Below the pieces are notes generated by a model. That model searched no databases. It worked only from the letters and a program-made list of their open reading frames with translations, and was not told the DNA's origin. The position numbers and the translations under genes are program-made. A stretch of DNA of 64,000 bases from Streptomyces inusitatus (GTDB lineage Bacteria > Actinomycetota > Actinomycetes > Streptomycetales > Streptomycetaceae). Numbering within the stretch: position 1 is the stretch's first letter; each line of letters starts with the position of its first letter. The stretch is from contig NZ_BMWG01000007.1 of NCBI RefSeq assembly GCF_014651115.1, positions 62,001 through 126,000 of the forward strand, given 5' to 3'. Below, one piece after another: positions 1-8,829 of this stretch.

Positions 1-1
1 G

Positions 2-1477
2 GACCGGCACCGCTTCGTCACCGGCCCCCGGCTCTCCCCGGACGGCAGGCGCGCCGCCTGGATCGCCTGGGACCACCCCGCGATGCCCTGGGACGCCACC
101 ACCGTGGTCCTCGCCGATGTCACCGGGGACGGGGAGTTCACCGGGGTCCGGGACGTGCCCACGGGGACGGCGTCGATCTGCCAGGTCGACTGGGCCCCCG
201 ACGGCGGCCTCCTCTTCCTCACCGACGCCGACGGCTGGTGGCAGCCGCACCGGGCCGAACCCGGCGCGCTCTCCGCGGCCGGTGCGACGGCCGGGCCCGC
301 GCGCCCGGCCTTCGGCGCACCGGTCCTCCCCGGCCGTGAGGAGGAGTTCGGCGGCCCGCTGTGGAAGATCGGCCTCCAGTGGTTCCACCCCCTGGAGAAC
401 GGTCTGATCGCCGTCATCCACGGCACCGACACCACCGCGCTCGGCATCCTCGACCCGACCACCGGGGAGCTGGCCGACGCCGTCGGCCCCTGGACGGAGT
501 GGGCGCCCTCCCTCGCCGTCCAGGGCGACCGGGTGACCGGCGTCGCGGCGGGAGTGCGCGGCGGCTACGAGATCGTGGAGCTGGACACCCGTACCGGCCA
601 CACCCGGGTGATCGGCGCGGCGCACACCGACACGGTGGACCCCGCCCACTACCCCGAACCCCGGATCCGTACCTTCACCGGGCCCGGCGGCCGGGAGATC
701 CACGCCCATGTGTATCCGCCGCACCACCCCGGGTGGACCGCGCCCGAGGGCGAACTCCCGCCCTTCGTGGTGTGGGCGCACGGCGGACCCACCGGCCGCT
801 CCCCGCTCGTCCTCGATCTGGAGATCGCCTACTTCACCTCGCGCGGCATCGGCGTCGCCGAGGTCAACTACGGCGGATCCACCGGATACGGCCGGGCCTA
901 CCGCGAGCGGCTGCGCGAGGAGTGGGGCGTGGTGGACGTCGAGGACTGCGCCGCCGTCGCCCAAGGCCTCGCCGCCGAGGGGGCCGCCGACCCCGGCCGG
1001 ATCGCCGTCCGGGGCGGCAGCGCCGGGGGCTGGACCGCCGCCGCCTCGCTGGCCGGCACTGACGTCTACGCCTGCGGCACCATCCTCTATCCGGTGCTCG
1101 ACCCGCTGGGCTGGGCGACCGACGGGACCCACGACTTCGAGTCGCACTATCTGGAATCGCTGCTCGGCCCCCTCGCGGAGTTCCCCGACCGCTATCGCAG
1201 CCGCTCGCCGCTGGAGCGCGCCGACCGGATCACCGCGCCGTTCCTGCTGCTCCAGGGGCTGGACGATGTGATCTGCCCGCCCGCGCAGAGCGAACGCCTC
1301 CTCGCCCGGCTGGCCGGACGCGGGGTCCCGCACGCGTACCTCGCCTTCGAGGGCGAGAGCCACGGCTTCCGCAGGGCGGAGACCATGATCCGCGCACTGG
1401 AGGCGGAACTCGGCCTCTACAACCGGACCTTCGGCCTCACCCGTACCGACGTCCCCGATCCGGAGCTGATCGCATGA
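2..1477 (+). CDS. S9 family prolyl oligopeptidase-type peptidase (5' truncated by window edge)
   Basis: The reading frame is open from base 2, so the gene starts before the window; about 491 residues are visible. The C-terminal half is an alpha/beta-hydrolase peptidase domain. The nucleophile lies in GGSAGGW (G-x-S-x-G), the acid in GLDDVICPP and the histidine in ESHGF, in the order and spacing expected for S9. The N-terminal half carries WD/beta-propeller-like repeats such as SPDGRRAAWIAWD that gate the active site in this family. The stop overlaps the next start by 4 nt (ATGA), so it is probably co-translated with the S66 peptidase downstream. The likely role is cytoplasmic cleavage of short peptides; the substrate cannot be read from the sequence. 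Confidence 0.9.
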   Translation, partial: DRHRFVTGPRLSPDGRRAAWIAWDHPAMPWDATTVVLADVTGDGEFTGVRDVPTGTASICQVDWAPDGGLLFLTDADGWWQPHRAEPGALSAAGATAGPARPAFGAPVLPGREEEFGGPLWKIGLQWFHPLENGLIAVIHGTDTTALGILDPTTGELADAVGPWTEWAPSLAVQGDRVTGVAAGVRGGYEIVELDTRTGHTRVIGAAHTDTVDPAHYPEPRIRTFTGPGGREIHAHVYPPHHPGWTAPEGELPPFVVWAHGGPTGRSPLVLDLEIAYFTSRGIGVAEVNYGGSTGYGRAYRERLREEWGVVDVEDCAAVAQGLAAEGAADPGRIAVRGGSAGGWTAAASLAGTDVYACGTILYPVLDPLGWATDGTHDFESHYLESLLGPLAEFPDRYRSRSPLERADRITAPFLLLQGLDDVICPPAQSERLLARLAGRGVPHAYLAFEGESHGFRRAETMIRALEAELGLYNRTFGLTRTDVPDPELIA

Positions 1478-2406
1478 CTCTCACCGAGCTGACCCGGCCC
1501 CGCGGGCTCAGGTCCGGCGACCGGGTCGCCGTCGTCGCCACCAGCGGGCCGGTGCCCGACGAGCGGCTCGACGAGGGCCTGGACATCCTCCGCTCCTGGG
1601 GCCTGGAACCCGTCGTCATGCCCCATGTCCGGGGGCGGCACACCCGGTTCCGCTATCTCTCCTCGGACGACGCCGACCGCGCCCGCGATCTCACCGAGGC
1701 CTGGTGCGATCCCTCGGTCGCCGCCGTGATCTGCGCCCGGGGCGGCTACGGGGCCCAGCGGATGGCCGACCTCCTCGACTGGACGGCGATCCGGGCCGCC
1801 GGTCCCAAGGTCTTCGTCGGATACAGCGACGTCACCGTCCTCCACGAGGCGTTCGCGGCCCGGACGGGCCTCGCCACCCTGCACGGCCCGATGATCGGCG
1901 CGCTCACCTTCCTCAAGGACGAGACCACCCGCGAGTCGCTGCGGGCCACCCTCTTCGAGCCCGAGTCCGTCCGGGTCCTCGGGCTGCCGACGGCGCGCGC
2001 CCTGGTCCCCGGCCGGGCCCGGGGCATCACCCTCGGCGGCTGCGCCAGCATGCTCGCCGCCGAGCTGGGCACTCCGCACGCCAGGGTCTCGGCCCGGGGC
2101 GGGCTGCTGCTCCTGGAGGACGTGGGGGAGGAGGACTACCGGCTCGACCGCATCCTCACCCAGCTCCTCCGCGGCGGTCTGCTGGACGGCGTCACCGGCG
2201 TCGCGCTCGGCTCCTGGGCCGACTGCGGCCCGTACGAGCGGGTGCGCGAGGTGCTGCGGGACCGGCTCGGCGGGCTGGGGGTGCCGGTGGTCGAGGAGCT
2301 GGGGTTCGGTCACGGCGACGTCAATCTGACGATGCCGCTGGGCGTCTCCGCCGTACTCGACGCCGACGCGGGCACCCTGACCCTGGACCGGCCGGCGCTG
2401 AGCTGA
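1474..2406 (+). CDS. S66 family LD-carboxypeptidase (MccF/LdcA-like)
   Basis: This 310-residue protein has the usual length of S66 serine peptidases. The catalytic Ser is in VGYSD (Ser118), the Glu in LLLLED (about Glu215) and the His in GFGHGD (His280), matching the Ser-Glu-His triad spacing of LdcA. Family members cleave the L,D bond of muropeptide tetrapeptides (LdcA) or inactivate peptide-nucleotide antibiotics (MccF). The start overlaps the upstream peptidase stop, which makes a peptide-turnover operon. A strong terminator follows. Whether it is a peptidoglycan-recycling or an immunity-type enzyme cannot be decided here. Confidence 0.9.
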   Translation: MTLTELTRPRGLRSGDRVAVVATSGPVPDERLDEGLDILRSWGLEPVVMPHVRGRHTRFRYLSSDDADRARDLTEAWCDPSVAAVICARGGYGAQRMADLLDWTAIRAAGPKVFVGYSDVTVLHEAFAARTGLATLHGPMIGALTFLKDETTRESLRATLFEPESVRVLGLPTARALVPGRARGITLGGCASMLAAELGTPHARVSARGGLLLLEDVGEEDYRLDRILTQLLRGGLLDGVTGVALGSWADCGPYERVREVLRDRLGGLGVPVVEELGFGHGDVNLTMPLGVSAVLDADAGTLTLDRPALS

Positions 2407-2416
2407 GCTGAGCCGA

Positions 2417-2456
2417 GGGGGCGGCTCCCGCACGGGAGCCGCCCCCCCCTTTTTTT
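2417..2456 (+). terminator. Rho-independent terminator between convergent genes
   Basis: A 13-bp perfect GC stem (GGGGGCGGCTCCC, loop GCAC) is followed by a run of seven T residues, ending 2 nt before the stop of the convergent adenosine deaminase gene. It terminates the peptidase operon. This is one of the few U-tract terminators in the window. Confidence 0.92.
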
Positions 2457-2457
2457 G

Positions 2458-3522
2458 CTAGCGCAGGGCCGCGTACCCCGGGCGGACGACCTCGTCGATC
2501 AGCCGGCGGCGCTCCGGCAGGGGCAGGAACGCGGACTCGACCGCCGCGACCGTCAGCTCCTCGAAGACCTCGGGGCCGTAGCCGAAGGCCTCCGCCATGT
2601 GCCCGAACTCCTGGCTCATGGTGGTGCCCGACACCAGCCGGTTGTCCGTGTTGAGGGTGACCCGGAAGCCCAGTCGGCGCAGCAGGTCGATCGGGTGCGT
2701 GGCGTAGTCCTTCGCCGCGCCCGTCTGGAGGTTGGAGGTCGGGCAGACCTCCAGGGCGATCCGGTTGTCGCGGACGTACTCCGCCAGCCGGCCGAGGGTC
2801 GCCGTGCCGTCGTCGTGGACGGTGATGTCGTCGGTGATCCGCACCCCGTGCCCGATCCGCTCCGCGCCGCAGATCTGCACGGCCTCGTGGATGGACTCCG
2901 CGCCGACGGCCTCGCCCGCGTGGATGGTGAAGTGGCAGTTGTGCCGCTTGAGGTGCTGGAAGGCGGGCAGATGACGGGCGGGCGGGTTGCCGATCTCGCC
3001 GCCCGCGATGTCGAAGCCCGCCACCCCGCGGTCGCGGTGGGCGACGGTGAGCCCGGCTATCTCCAGGGAGCGGTCGGTGTGGCGCATCCCGGTGAGCAGG
3101 GCGCGGACGGTGATCTTCTGGCCGCTGCGGCGCTCGCCCTCACGGAATCCGGCGTTCACCGCCTCGACGACCTCGTCCAGGGTCAGCCCGCGCTCCAGGT
3201 GCTGCTCGGGGGCGTACCGGATCTCGGCGTAGACGACGCCGTCGGCCGCCAGGTCCTCCGCGCACTCCGCCGCGATCCGCTCCAGCGCCTCGCGGGTCTG
3301 CATGACCGCGCAGGTGTGGGCGAAGGTCTCCAGATAGCGCTCCAGCGAGCCGGAGTCCGCGGCGTCCCGGAACCAGACCGCGAGCGCGGCGGGGTCCTCG
3401 GTGGGCAGCAGGCCGTAGCCGTACTCCCGGGCCAGTTCGATGATCGTTGCGGGGCGCAGTCCGCCGTCGAGGTGGTCGTGGAGTACGACCTTGGGCGCGC
3501 GGAGGATGTCAGACAAGTGCAT
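2458..3522 (-). CDS. add: adenosine deaminase
   Basis: 354 residues from the chosen ATG. It has the amidohydrolase metal motif HDHLDG (His15, His17), the catalytic HAGE motif (TIHAGEAVG) and the EVCPTSN and NTDN segments of adenosine deaminase. It converts adenosine or deoxyadenosine to inosine in purine salvage. The frame extends to a GTG at 3564, but the extra 14 residues are not family-like, and the protein is expected to start with [11 protein letters not shown]. The GntR gene lies upstream on the same strand, so the two may be transcribed together. Confidence 0.93.
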   Translation of the reverse strand: MHLSDILRAPKVVLHDHLDGGLRPATIIELAREYGYGLLPTEDPAALAVWFRDAADSGSLERYLETFAHTCAVMQTREALERIAAECAEDLAADGVVYAEIRYAPEQHLERGLTLDEVVEAVNAGFREGERRSGQKITVRALLTGMRHTDRSLEIAGLTVAHRDRGVAGFDIAGGEIGNPPARHLPAFQHLKRHNCHFTIHAGEAVGAESIHEAVQICGAERIGHGVRITDDITVHDDGTATLGRLAEYVRDNRIALEVCPTSNLQTGAAKDYATHPIDLLRRLGFRVTLNTDNRLVSGTTMSQEFGHMAEAFGYGPEVFEELTVAAVESAFLPLPERRRLIDEVVRPGYAALR

Positions 3523-3579
3523 GCCCCGGGAGTGTACGGCACCGGAGCGGCCGGTGCTGTACACGTCAGGCCGTACGCG

Positions 3580-4326
3580 TCAGTTCGACTGGAGCACCGG
3601 CAGGGCGGGCGCGCCGGTCGGCAGCATGTGCTTGGCGGCCAGCACGGGGGACTCCCCGACCCGCACCACCTGGGTGACCAGCACGGCGGGGGTGTCCGGC
3701 GCCCGGCCCAGCTGCTCGCCGCGCCGCGCCCCCAGCAGGGTCGCGCTCACCGCGCTGTGCCCGCTCAGCGCGATCCCCCGGGAGGCTGGAGCCAGCACCG
3801 CGAGCATCGAACCGCCCGGCGCGGTCGGCGCGCGCAGCGCCTCGGCGAAGGCCGGGTGCGCCCGCTCCAGCACCTCCTCGGGGGCCGCCCACTCCTGGCT
3901 GAGCACCCCCGCCGAACCGTCCCCGGTCAGCACGGACTCCCAGAACCGCAGCTCCGAACCGGCCGGTGCGAGCAGATGCTGGGCGCTGAAGTCGGTCGGC
4001 TCCTCCAGGGTGCGCAGCAGCGGGCGCACCCGCAGCGGAGCGCCCCCGGCCAGCAGCTCCTCCAGCGGTCGCAGCAGCTCGTAGCCGCGCCTGGGCGGGC
4101 TGGCGTTGACGGTGCGGCCCACCCCCCGGCGCACCGAGAGCAGCCCGTCCTCCTGGAGCAGCAGCAACGCCTCGCGCAGCGCGGGCCGGCCCACGCCCAG
4201 CTCGGCCGCGAGCCGGGGCTCCGAGGGCAGGGTCGAGCCCGGCGGGTAGACGCCCTCGTGGATGGCGTCCGCGATCCGTCCGTACAGGGCTACGACGGGT
4301 CTGCGCTGCGGCCGGCCGGCTGTCAC
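3580..4326 (-). CDS. GntR family transcriptional regulator with UTRA-type effector domain
   Basis: 248 residues from a GTG preceded by GAGGAGGAACC, which decides the start (the open frame runs much further upstream). Residues about 10-75 form the GntR winged helix ([19 protein letters not shown] and the [13 protein letters not shown] recognition region). The rest resembles a UTRA ligand domain with the usual [21 protein letters not shown] strand. A perfect 13-bp palindrome lies 60 bp upstream and is a good autoregulatory operator candidate. The ligand is unknown; the adenosine deaminase gene follows 57 nt downstream. Confidence 0.88.
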   Translation of the reverse strand: MTAGRPQRRPVVALYGRIADAIHEGVYPPGSTLPSEPRLAAELGVGRPALREALLLLQEDGLLSVRRGVGRTVNASPPRRGYELLRPLEELLAGGAPLRVRPLLRTLEEPTDFSAQHLLAPAGSELRFWESVLTGDGSAGVLSQEWAAPEEVLERAHPAFAEALRAPTAPGGSMLAVLAPASRGIALSGHSAVSATLLGARRGEQLGRAPDTPAVLVTQVVRVGESPVLAAKHMLPTGAPALPVLQSN

Positions 4327-4386
4327 TGGTTCCTCCTCGGCTCGCTGCTCCGGACCGCCGTACGGTCGGCCCAAACCAGCGCTCAG

Positions 4387-4399
4387 CTTGTCAGACAAG
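4387..4399. promoter_or_regulatory. candidate GntR operator palindrome
   Basis: CTTGTCAGACAAG is a perfect inverted repeat with a one-base centre, in the 168-bp divergent gap between the GntR gene and the LapA-domain gene. A second inverted pair, CCAAACC (4371) and GGTTTGG (4399), overlaps it. GntR proteins typically bind such short dyads, so autoregulation and control of the small membrane protein are plausible. No footprint is available. Confidence 0.5.
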
Positions 4400-4494
4400 G
4401 TTTGGTCGGTGCGGACCCTACCCCGGGTTCTGGCGCTCACCCGTACGGCCCGCTCGCCCCGCCGTCCGGCCGGGCCGGGGCCCATTCTGGTGCC

Positions 4495-4737
4495 ATGAGC
4501 GCCAAACAAGCACCGAGGACCGGGAAGAGCCGGGCGGCGGAGTGGTTCACACCGTCGAGGATCGCGGTCACCGTGCTCGCGGTCCTGGCCGTCGTCTTCA
4601 TCTTCGAGAACACCCGCGAGGTCAAGATCCGGCTGCTGATCCCCGAGGTCACCATGCCGCTCTATCTGGCGCTGCTCGCCATGTTCGTCATCGGCGCGCT
4701 CTGCGGCGCGTACTTCTTCCGCCGCCGCGACCGCTGA
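4495..4737 (+). CDS. small LapA-domain (DUF1049) membrane protein
   Basis: 80 residues. It has two predicted transmembrane helices (about 22-38 and 53-73) separated by a short FENTREVKIRLLIPEV linker, with a basic RRRDR tail: the classic LapA/DUF1049 pattern in which an N/T-rich turn sits between helices. Family members are small inner-membrane proteins; in E. coli they work in LPS assembly, and in Gram-positives the role is unknown. The gene starts at ATG 4495; the open frame further upstream is non-coding. It is divergent from the GntR gene and may share its operator. Confidence 0.85.
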   Translation: MSAKQAPRTGKSRAAEWFTPSRIAVTVLAVLAVVFIFENTREVKIRLLIPEVTMPLYLALLAMFVIGALCGAYFFRRRDR

Positions 4738-4808
4738 CGCCCCGCCGCCCGCCGCGCCCGTCGGCGAACCCCGCCGCACCCGGGGCGGCCCCCCGCTAAC
4801 CTGGCCGG

Positions 4809-5426
4809 ATGCCCGAGCCCGTCCCGCCCCGTCCCGCCGCAGGCGCGCCCCCCGTCGCCGCAGGCCCCCGCGTCACGCTCCGGCCGTTCACCGCCGACGA
4901 CGGCGAGGAGTTCACGGCGGCGGCCCGCGCCGCCACCGCGCACCACCGCCCCTGGCTCCACCCCCCGCTCACGGCCGCCGAGTACGCCCCCTACGCCGCC
5001 CGGCTCACCGAGGACCCGGCCCGGGCCGGCTTCCTGATCCATGAGCGCGCCTCCGGCCGCCTCGCCGGATTCATCAACATCAACAACATCGTGGCGGGCT
5101 CCTTCCGCTGCGGAGCCCTCGGCTACGGCGCGTTCGCCCACGCCGCAGGACGAGGACTGATGAGCGAGGCGCTCGCCCTGATCCTCCAACACGCCTTCGG
5201 CCCGATGGGACTGCACCGGCTGGAGGCCAACATCCAGCCGGGGAACACCGCATCGATCGCCCTGGTGCGCCGGGCCGGCTTCCGGCTCGAAGGCTTCTCG
5301 CCCGACTTCCTCCACATCGACGGGGCCTGGCGCGACCACGAACGCTGGGCGATCACCGCCGAGCCGCAACAGGCCCCCGGCCCCGGGCCCGGCTCCGGCT
5401 CCGGCGAGGACTTTGCCGAAGTCTGA
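4809..5426 (+). CDS. GNAT family N-acetyltransferase (RimJ/RimL-like)
   Basis: 205 residues with the RimJ-type layout. It shows VTLRPFTADDGEEF at the N-terminus, LAGFININNI, an acetyl-CoA-binding loop near HAAGRGLMSEAL and the NxxSIALVRRAGF motif. It probably acetylates a protein N-terminus or a small amine; the substrate is unknown. TAACCT lies 6 nt before the ATG, the spacing of a leaderless actinobacterial transcript, and there is no Shine-Dalgarno sequence. A Pro-rich 15-residue N-terminal stretch and a Gly/Pro/Ser C-tail flank the domain. Confidence 0.9.
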   Translation: MPEPVPPRPAAGAPPVAAGPRVTLRPFTADDGEEFTAAARAATAHHRPWLHPPLTAAEYAPYAARLTEDPARAGFLIHERASGRLAGFININNIVAGSFRCGALGYGAFAHAAGRGLMSEALALILQHAFGPMGLHRLEANIQPGNTASIALVRRAGFRLEGFSPDFLHIDGAWRDHERWAITAEPQQAPGPGPGSGSGEDFAEV

Positions 5427-5527
5427 CCCCCGGAAACCCTGTTCGGCACGGCGTCGACCCTGTTCCATGGTCACCGGGTCGCCCAACAGCGGTCGGCGGC
5501 CCTTCTCCAGAGTGAAGCGAGGTTGCC

Positions 5528-7501
5528 TTGGCCACGACCGTGCGGCGTACCGTACTGACCCTGCCCGCCGCCCCGGTGGGGCCCGCGAACCCGCTGCCCC
5601 CGCTCCGCAGGCTCGCCGACCCGCACTCCGTCGACGAGCGCACCAGGCGGGAGCTGCCGCGCGAGATGGTCCGGCAGATCGACTACGAGCCGCTGCGCAC
5701 CCTGCTGCCCGTGCGGATCCTCGACGGCTACGGACGCGACCGCACCCCCACCGCCATCGACGCCCTGGTCATCGAGAACGACCAACTGCGCGCCACCGTC
5801 CTGCCGGGCTTCGGCGGCCGCGTCCACTCCCTGCACCACAAGACCACGGGCCGGGAACTCCTCTACCGCAACCCCGTCCTCCAGCCCGCCGACTTCGCCC
5901 TCAACGGCGCCTGGTACTCCGGCGGCATCGAGTGGAACATCGGCGCGACCGGCCACGGGGCGCTCTCCGTCGCCCCCCTCCACGCGGCCGTCGTCCCCGC
6001 CCCCGACGGCGGCGAGATGATCCGCCTCTGGGAGTGGGAGCGACTGCGCGACCTGCCGTTCCAGATAGACCTCTGGCTCCCCGCCGACTCGGCCTTCCTC
6101 CATGTCGGCGTACGCGTCCGCAACCCGCACGAGCGCGCCGTACCGCTCTACTGGTGGTCCAACACCGCAGTCGAGGAACACCCCTCCACCCGGATCCTCG
6201 CCCCCGCCGACGAGGCCTGGCACTTCGGCTACGAACGCACCCTGCGCCGCGTGCCCGTGCCGGACTACCGGGGCGAGGACCGCACCTACCCGCTGCGCTC
6301 CGAGCACCCCGCCGACTACTTCTACGAGGTGCCCGCCCCGGCCCGCAAATGGATCGCCGCGCTCGGCGGCGACGGACACGGCCTCGTCCAGACCTCGACC
6401 GACACACTGCGCGGGCGCAAGCTCTTCCTCTGGGGCTCCGGGCGCGCGGGCCGCCGCTGGCAGCGCTGGCTGACCGAACCGGACACCGTCGGATACGCGG
6501 AGATACAGGCGGGCCTCGCCCGCACCCAGCTGGAGCGGGTGCGTCTGGAGGAGGGCGCGGAGCTGAGCTGGCTGGAGTGCTACGGGCCGCTGGCCGGCGA
6601 GGCGGGCACCGTGCACGGCGCCAACTGGGCCGCCGCCGTCGCCGAGGTCGAGTCCAGACTCGCCGCCGCACTGCCGAGGGAGGCCGTCGAGGCCGCCTAC
6701 CGCGACTGGCTCCCGCACGCGGACAGCGAGCCGGTGCGCACCCTCGCCGTCGGCTCCGGCTGGGGGGCGCTCGAAGTGCTGCGCTCCGGGGCCAAGCTCC
6801 CCGGCACCCCCTTCGTCGAATCCACCCTCGGCGAGGAACAGGCCCCCTGGCGCGAGCTGCTGACCACCGGGGCCGTCCCCGAGCCTCGCAGGGTCGCCCC
6901 GCCCGGCCCCTCGCTCGTCTCCCCGCACTGGCGCGACATGCTGGAGACCGCCCCCGCCGACCCGCTGACCGAGTACCACCTCGGGGTCGCCCAGTGGCAC
7001 GCGGGCGACCTCGCCCAGGCCGTCCGCAGCTGGGAACGCGGCCTCGCGCTCGCCCCCTCGCGCTGGCCGCTGCTGCGCTGCCTCGCCGTCGCCGACGAGG
7101 AGAGCGGGCACGAACAGCGCGCCGCCGACCGCTATCTGGAAGCCTTCGAGGACCTCCTCCAGGAGCGCCGCGACGACGGCGAGACCTGGACCGCCGCGAC
7201 CGCCTCCCTCGGCCGCGAGGCCATCGAGAGCCTGCTGCACGCCGGCCGCGCCGCCGACGCCCGCTCCGTCTGGGCCCGGCTCCGCCCCCCGGTCCAGCGA
7301 CGCGGCCGGTTCCGGCTGCTCCACGCCCGGCTGCTGCTCGCCGAGGGCCTCCGGGAAGAGGCCCGCGCCGTCTTCGACGCGGGCTTCGAGGTGGCCGACC
7401 TCCACGAGGGCGCGGAGATCCTGGGCGAGGTCTGGGCGGCGGTCTCGGACGATCCGCTGCCCGAGCGGTACGACTACCGGATGCGGCCCGAGACCCCGTA
7501 G
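5528..7501 (+). CDS. DUF5107 / TPR protein
   Basis: 657 residues from a TTG preceded by GCGAGG. The N-terminal two thirds is a DUF5107-type beta-sandwich (galactose-mutarotase-like fold), with motifs such as LPGFGGRVHSL, YRNPV, SGGIEWNIG and WWSNTA. The C-terminal third (about 470-640) has tetratricopeptide-like helices (YHLGVAQWHAGDLAQAVRSW and following). Family members are found beside carbohydrate genes and may bind or epimerise sugars; the activity of this one is unproven. It ends 4 nt from the convergent VOC gene. Confidence 0.85.
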   Translation: MATTVRRTVLTLPAAPVGPANPLPPLRRLADPHSVDERTRRELPREMVRQIDYEPLRTLLPVRILDGYGRDRTPTAIDALVIENDQLRATVLPGFGGRVHSLHHKTTGRELLYRNPVLQPADFALNGAWYSGGIEWNIGATGHGALSVAPLHAAVVPAPDGGEMIRLWEWERLRDLPFQIDLWLPADSAFLHVGVRVRNPHERAVPLYWWSNTAVEEHPSTRILAPADEAWHFGYERTLRRVPVPDYRGEDRTYPLRSEHPADYFYEVPAPARKWIAALGGDGHGLVQTSTDTLRGRKLFLWGSGRAGRRWQRWLTEPDTVGYAEIQAGLARTQLERVRLEEGAELSWLECYGPLAGEAGTVHGANWAAAVAEVESRLAAALPREAVEAAYRDWLPHADSEPVRTLAVGSGWGALEVLRSGAKLPGTPFVESTLGEEQAPWRELLTTGAVPEPRRVAPPGPSLVSPHWRDMLETAPADPLTEYHLGVAQWHAGDLAQAVRSWERGLALAPSRWPLLRCLAVADEESGHEQRAADRYLEAFEDLLQERRDDGETWTAATASLGREAIESLLHAGRAADARSVWARLRPPVQRRGRFRLLHARLLLAEGLREEARAVFDAGFEVADLHEGAEILGEVWAAVSDDPLPERYDYRMRPETP

Positions 7502-7505
7502 ACGC

Positions 7506-7868
7506 TCAGGAGGCTGGCGCGGTCACCTTGCGGTCGACGTACTCGAAGACCGAGCCGTCCGGGTGGACCGCGATCAGATTGCGGCCCGCCGGGGTCGGCA
7601 CCGGGCCCGCGACGATCCGCGCGCCGACCTCGGCGAGTGTGGCGTGGGCCTGGTCCACGTCCTTCACCGCGATCGTCGCCGTCACCTTGCGCAGGATGTC
7701 CAGCTCCGCCGCCGGCCCGCTCATCAGCAGAAAGCAGCCGACCGCCGCGACCGACACCCCGCCGCGCTCGAAGCGCTGCGGGGTGGCTCCGGTGAGTCGT
7801 TCATAGACCGCCGCGGCCGCGTCCAGATCGTCGACGCAGATGCGCAGCGTGGTTCCGAGGATCTCCAT
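7506..7868 (-). CDS. VOC (glyoxalase/bleomycin-resistance fold) protein
   Basis: 120 residues, the size of a single-domain vicinal-oxygen-chelate protein. It reads LGTTLRICVDDLDAAAAVYERL at the N-terminus (beta-alpha-beta start), with AVKDVDQAHATLAEVGARI and NLIAVHPDGSVFEYVD in the second half. It could be a lyase, isomerase or sequestering protein. Metal ligands are not clear enough to tell, and the context gives no substrate. Confidence 0.82.
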   Translation of the reverse strand: MEILGTTLRICVDDLDAAAAVYERLTGATPQRFERGGVSVAAVGCFLLMSGPAAELDILRKVTATIAVKDVDQAHATLAEVGARIVAGPVPTPAGRNLIAVHPDGSVFEYVDRKVTAPAS

Positions 7869-7921
7869 GGGACGACCCTAATTCGGTTCCCGCCCAGGTG
7901 GGGCGTTTTCGCGCGGGGCGG

Positions 7922-8731
7922 TCAGGCGCGGCAGAGGAGTTCGCCGTGCGGGACCAGGAACCAGGCGTCCGGATCGCCGCCCCACTCCCGCCAGCCCGCG
8001 GCGATCTCCGCCAGTTGCTCGGCGGTGGCGTGGCCGCCGTCGACGGCGAGGTCCGCGTACCCCGAGGCGGTCGTGCGGTCCGCCCACAGCCCGCTCCACC
8101 AGGCGCGCTCGTCCTCGGTCGCGTAGCACCAGGCGGAGCCGGTGGCGGTGATGTCGGTGAAGCCGGCGGACCGGGCCCAGGAGAGCAGTCTGCGCCCGGC
8201 GTCGGGCTCCCCGCCCGAGGCGCGGGCCACCCGGTGGTAGAGCCGGTTCCATGTCTCCAGCGCGGGGGACTCGGGGAACCAGGTGAACCCGCCGTAGTCG
8301 GAGTCCCGTACCGCGACGAGGCCGCCGGGGCGGCACACCCGGCGCATCTCGCGCAGCGCGTGGACGGGGTCGCCGAGGTGCTGGAGCACCTGATGGGCGT
8401 GGACCACGTCGAAGGAGTCGTCGGGGAAGTCCAGTCCATTGACGTCCGCGACGGCGAACTCGGTGTTGGCCAGCCCCCGCCCGGCCGCCTCGGCCCTGGC
8501 CCGCTCGACGATGCCGGGCTCCCGGTCGACCCCGGTGACCCGGCCCTCGGGGACCAGCGCGGCGAGATCGGCGGTGATGGTGCCGGGGCCGCAGCCGATG
8601 TCCAGGACCAGGGCCCCGGGCGTCAGCTCGCCGAGGAGGTACGCGGCGGAGTTGGCGGCGGTCCGCCAGGTGTGGGAGCGGAGTACGGACTCATGGTGGC
8701 CATGGGTGTAGACGGCGGACTCAGAGGGCAC
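7922..8731 (-). CDS. class I SAM-dependent methyltransferase
   Basis: 269 residues from a GTG with an AAGGAAG ribosome site. It has motif I VLDIGCGPGTIT, an acidic VTGVDREPGIV strand, FAVADVNGLDFPDDSFDVVHAHQVLQ and the post-motif LREMRRVCRPGG; this is a UbiE/arsM-like small-molecule methyltransferase. The open frame continues far upstream, but homology starts at this GTG. A TCACATGGTGA palindrome lies about 50 bp upstream. The substrate is unknown. Confidence 0.87.
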   Translation of the reverse strand: MPSESAVYTHGHHESVLRSHTWRTAANSAAYLLGELTPGALVLDIGCGPGTITADLAALVPEGRVTGVDREPGIVERARAEAAGRGLANTEFAVADVNGLDFPDDSFDVVHAHQVLQHLGDPVHALREMRRVCRPGGLVAVRDSDYGGFTWFPESPALETWNRLYHRVARASGGEPDAGRRLLSWARSAGFTDITATGSAWCYATEDERAWWSGLWADRTTASGYADLAVDGGHATAEQLAEIAAGWREWGGDPDAWFLVPHGELLCRA

Positions 8732-8781
8732 GGCGGGGCCTTCCTTTCGCTGTGGCGACTGCCTCCATGATCCCGTAGATT

Positions 8782-8792
8782 CACATGGTGAG
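8782..8792. promoter_or_regulatory. short palindrome upstream of the methyltransferase
   Basis: TCACATGGTGA (TCAC-ATG-GTGA) sits within TTCA...TGAA outer arms, 51 bp before the methyltransferase GTG, in the only non-coding gap here. It could be an operator; this is inference from symmetry alone. Confidence 0.3.
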
Positions 8793-8829
8793 ATGAAGTG
8801 TCTTGAATGGCGGACGGTCTGGGAGGGGT

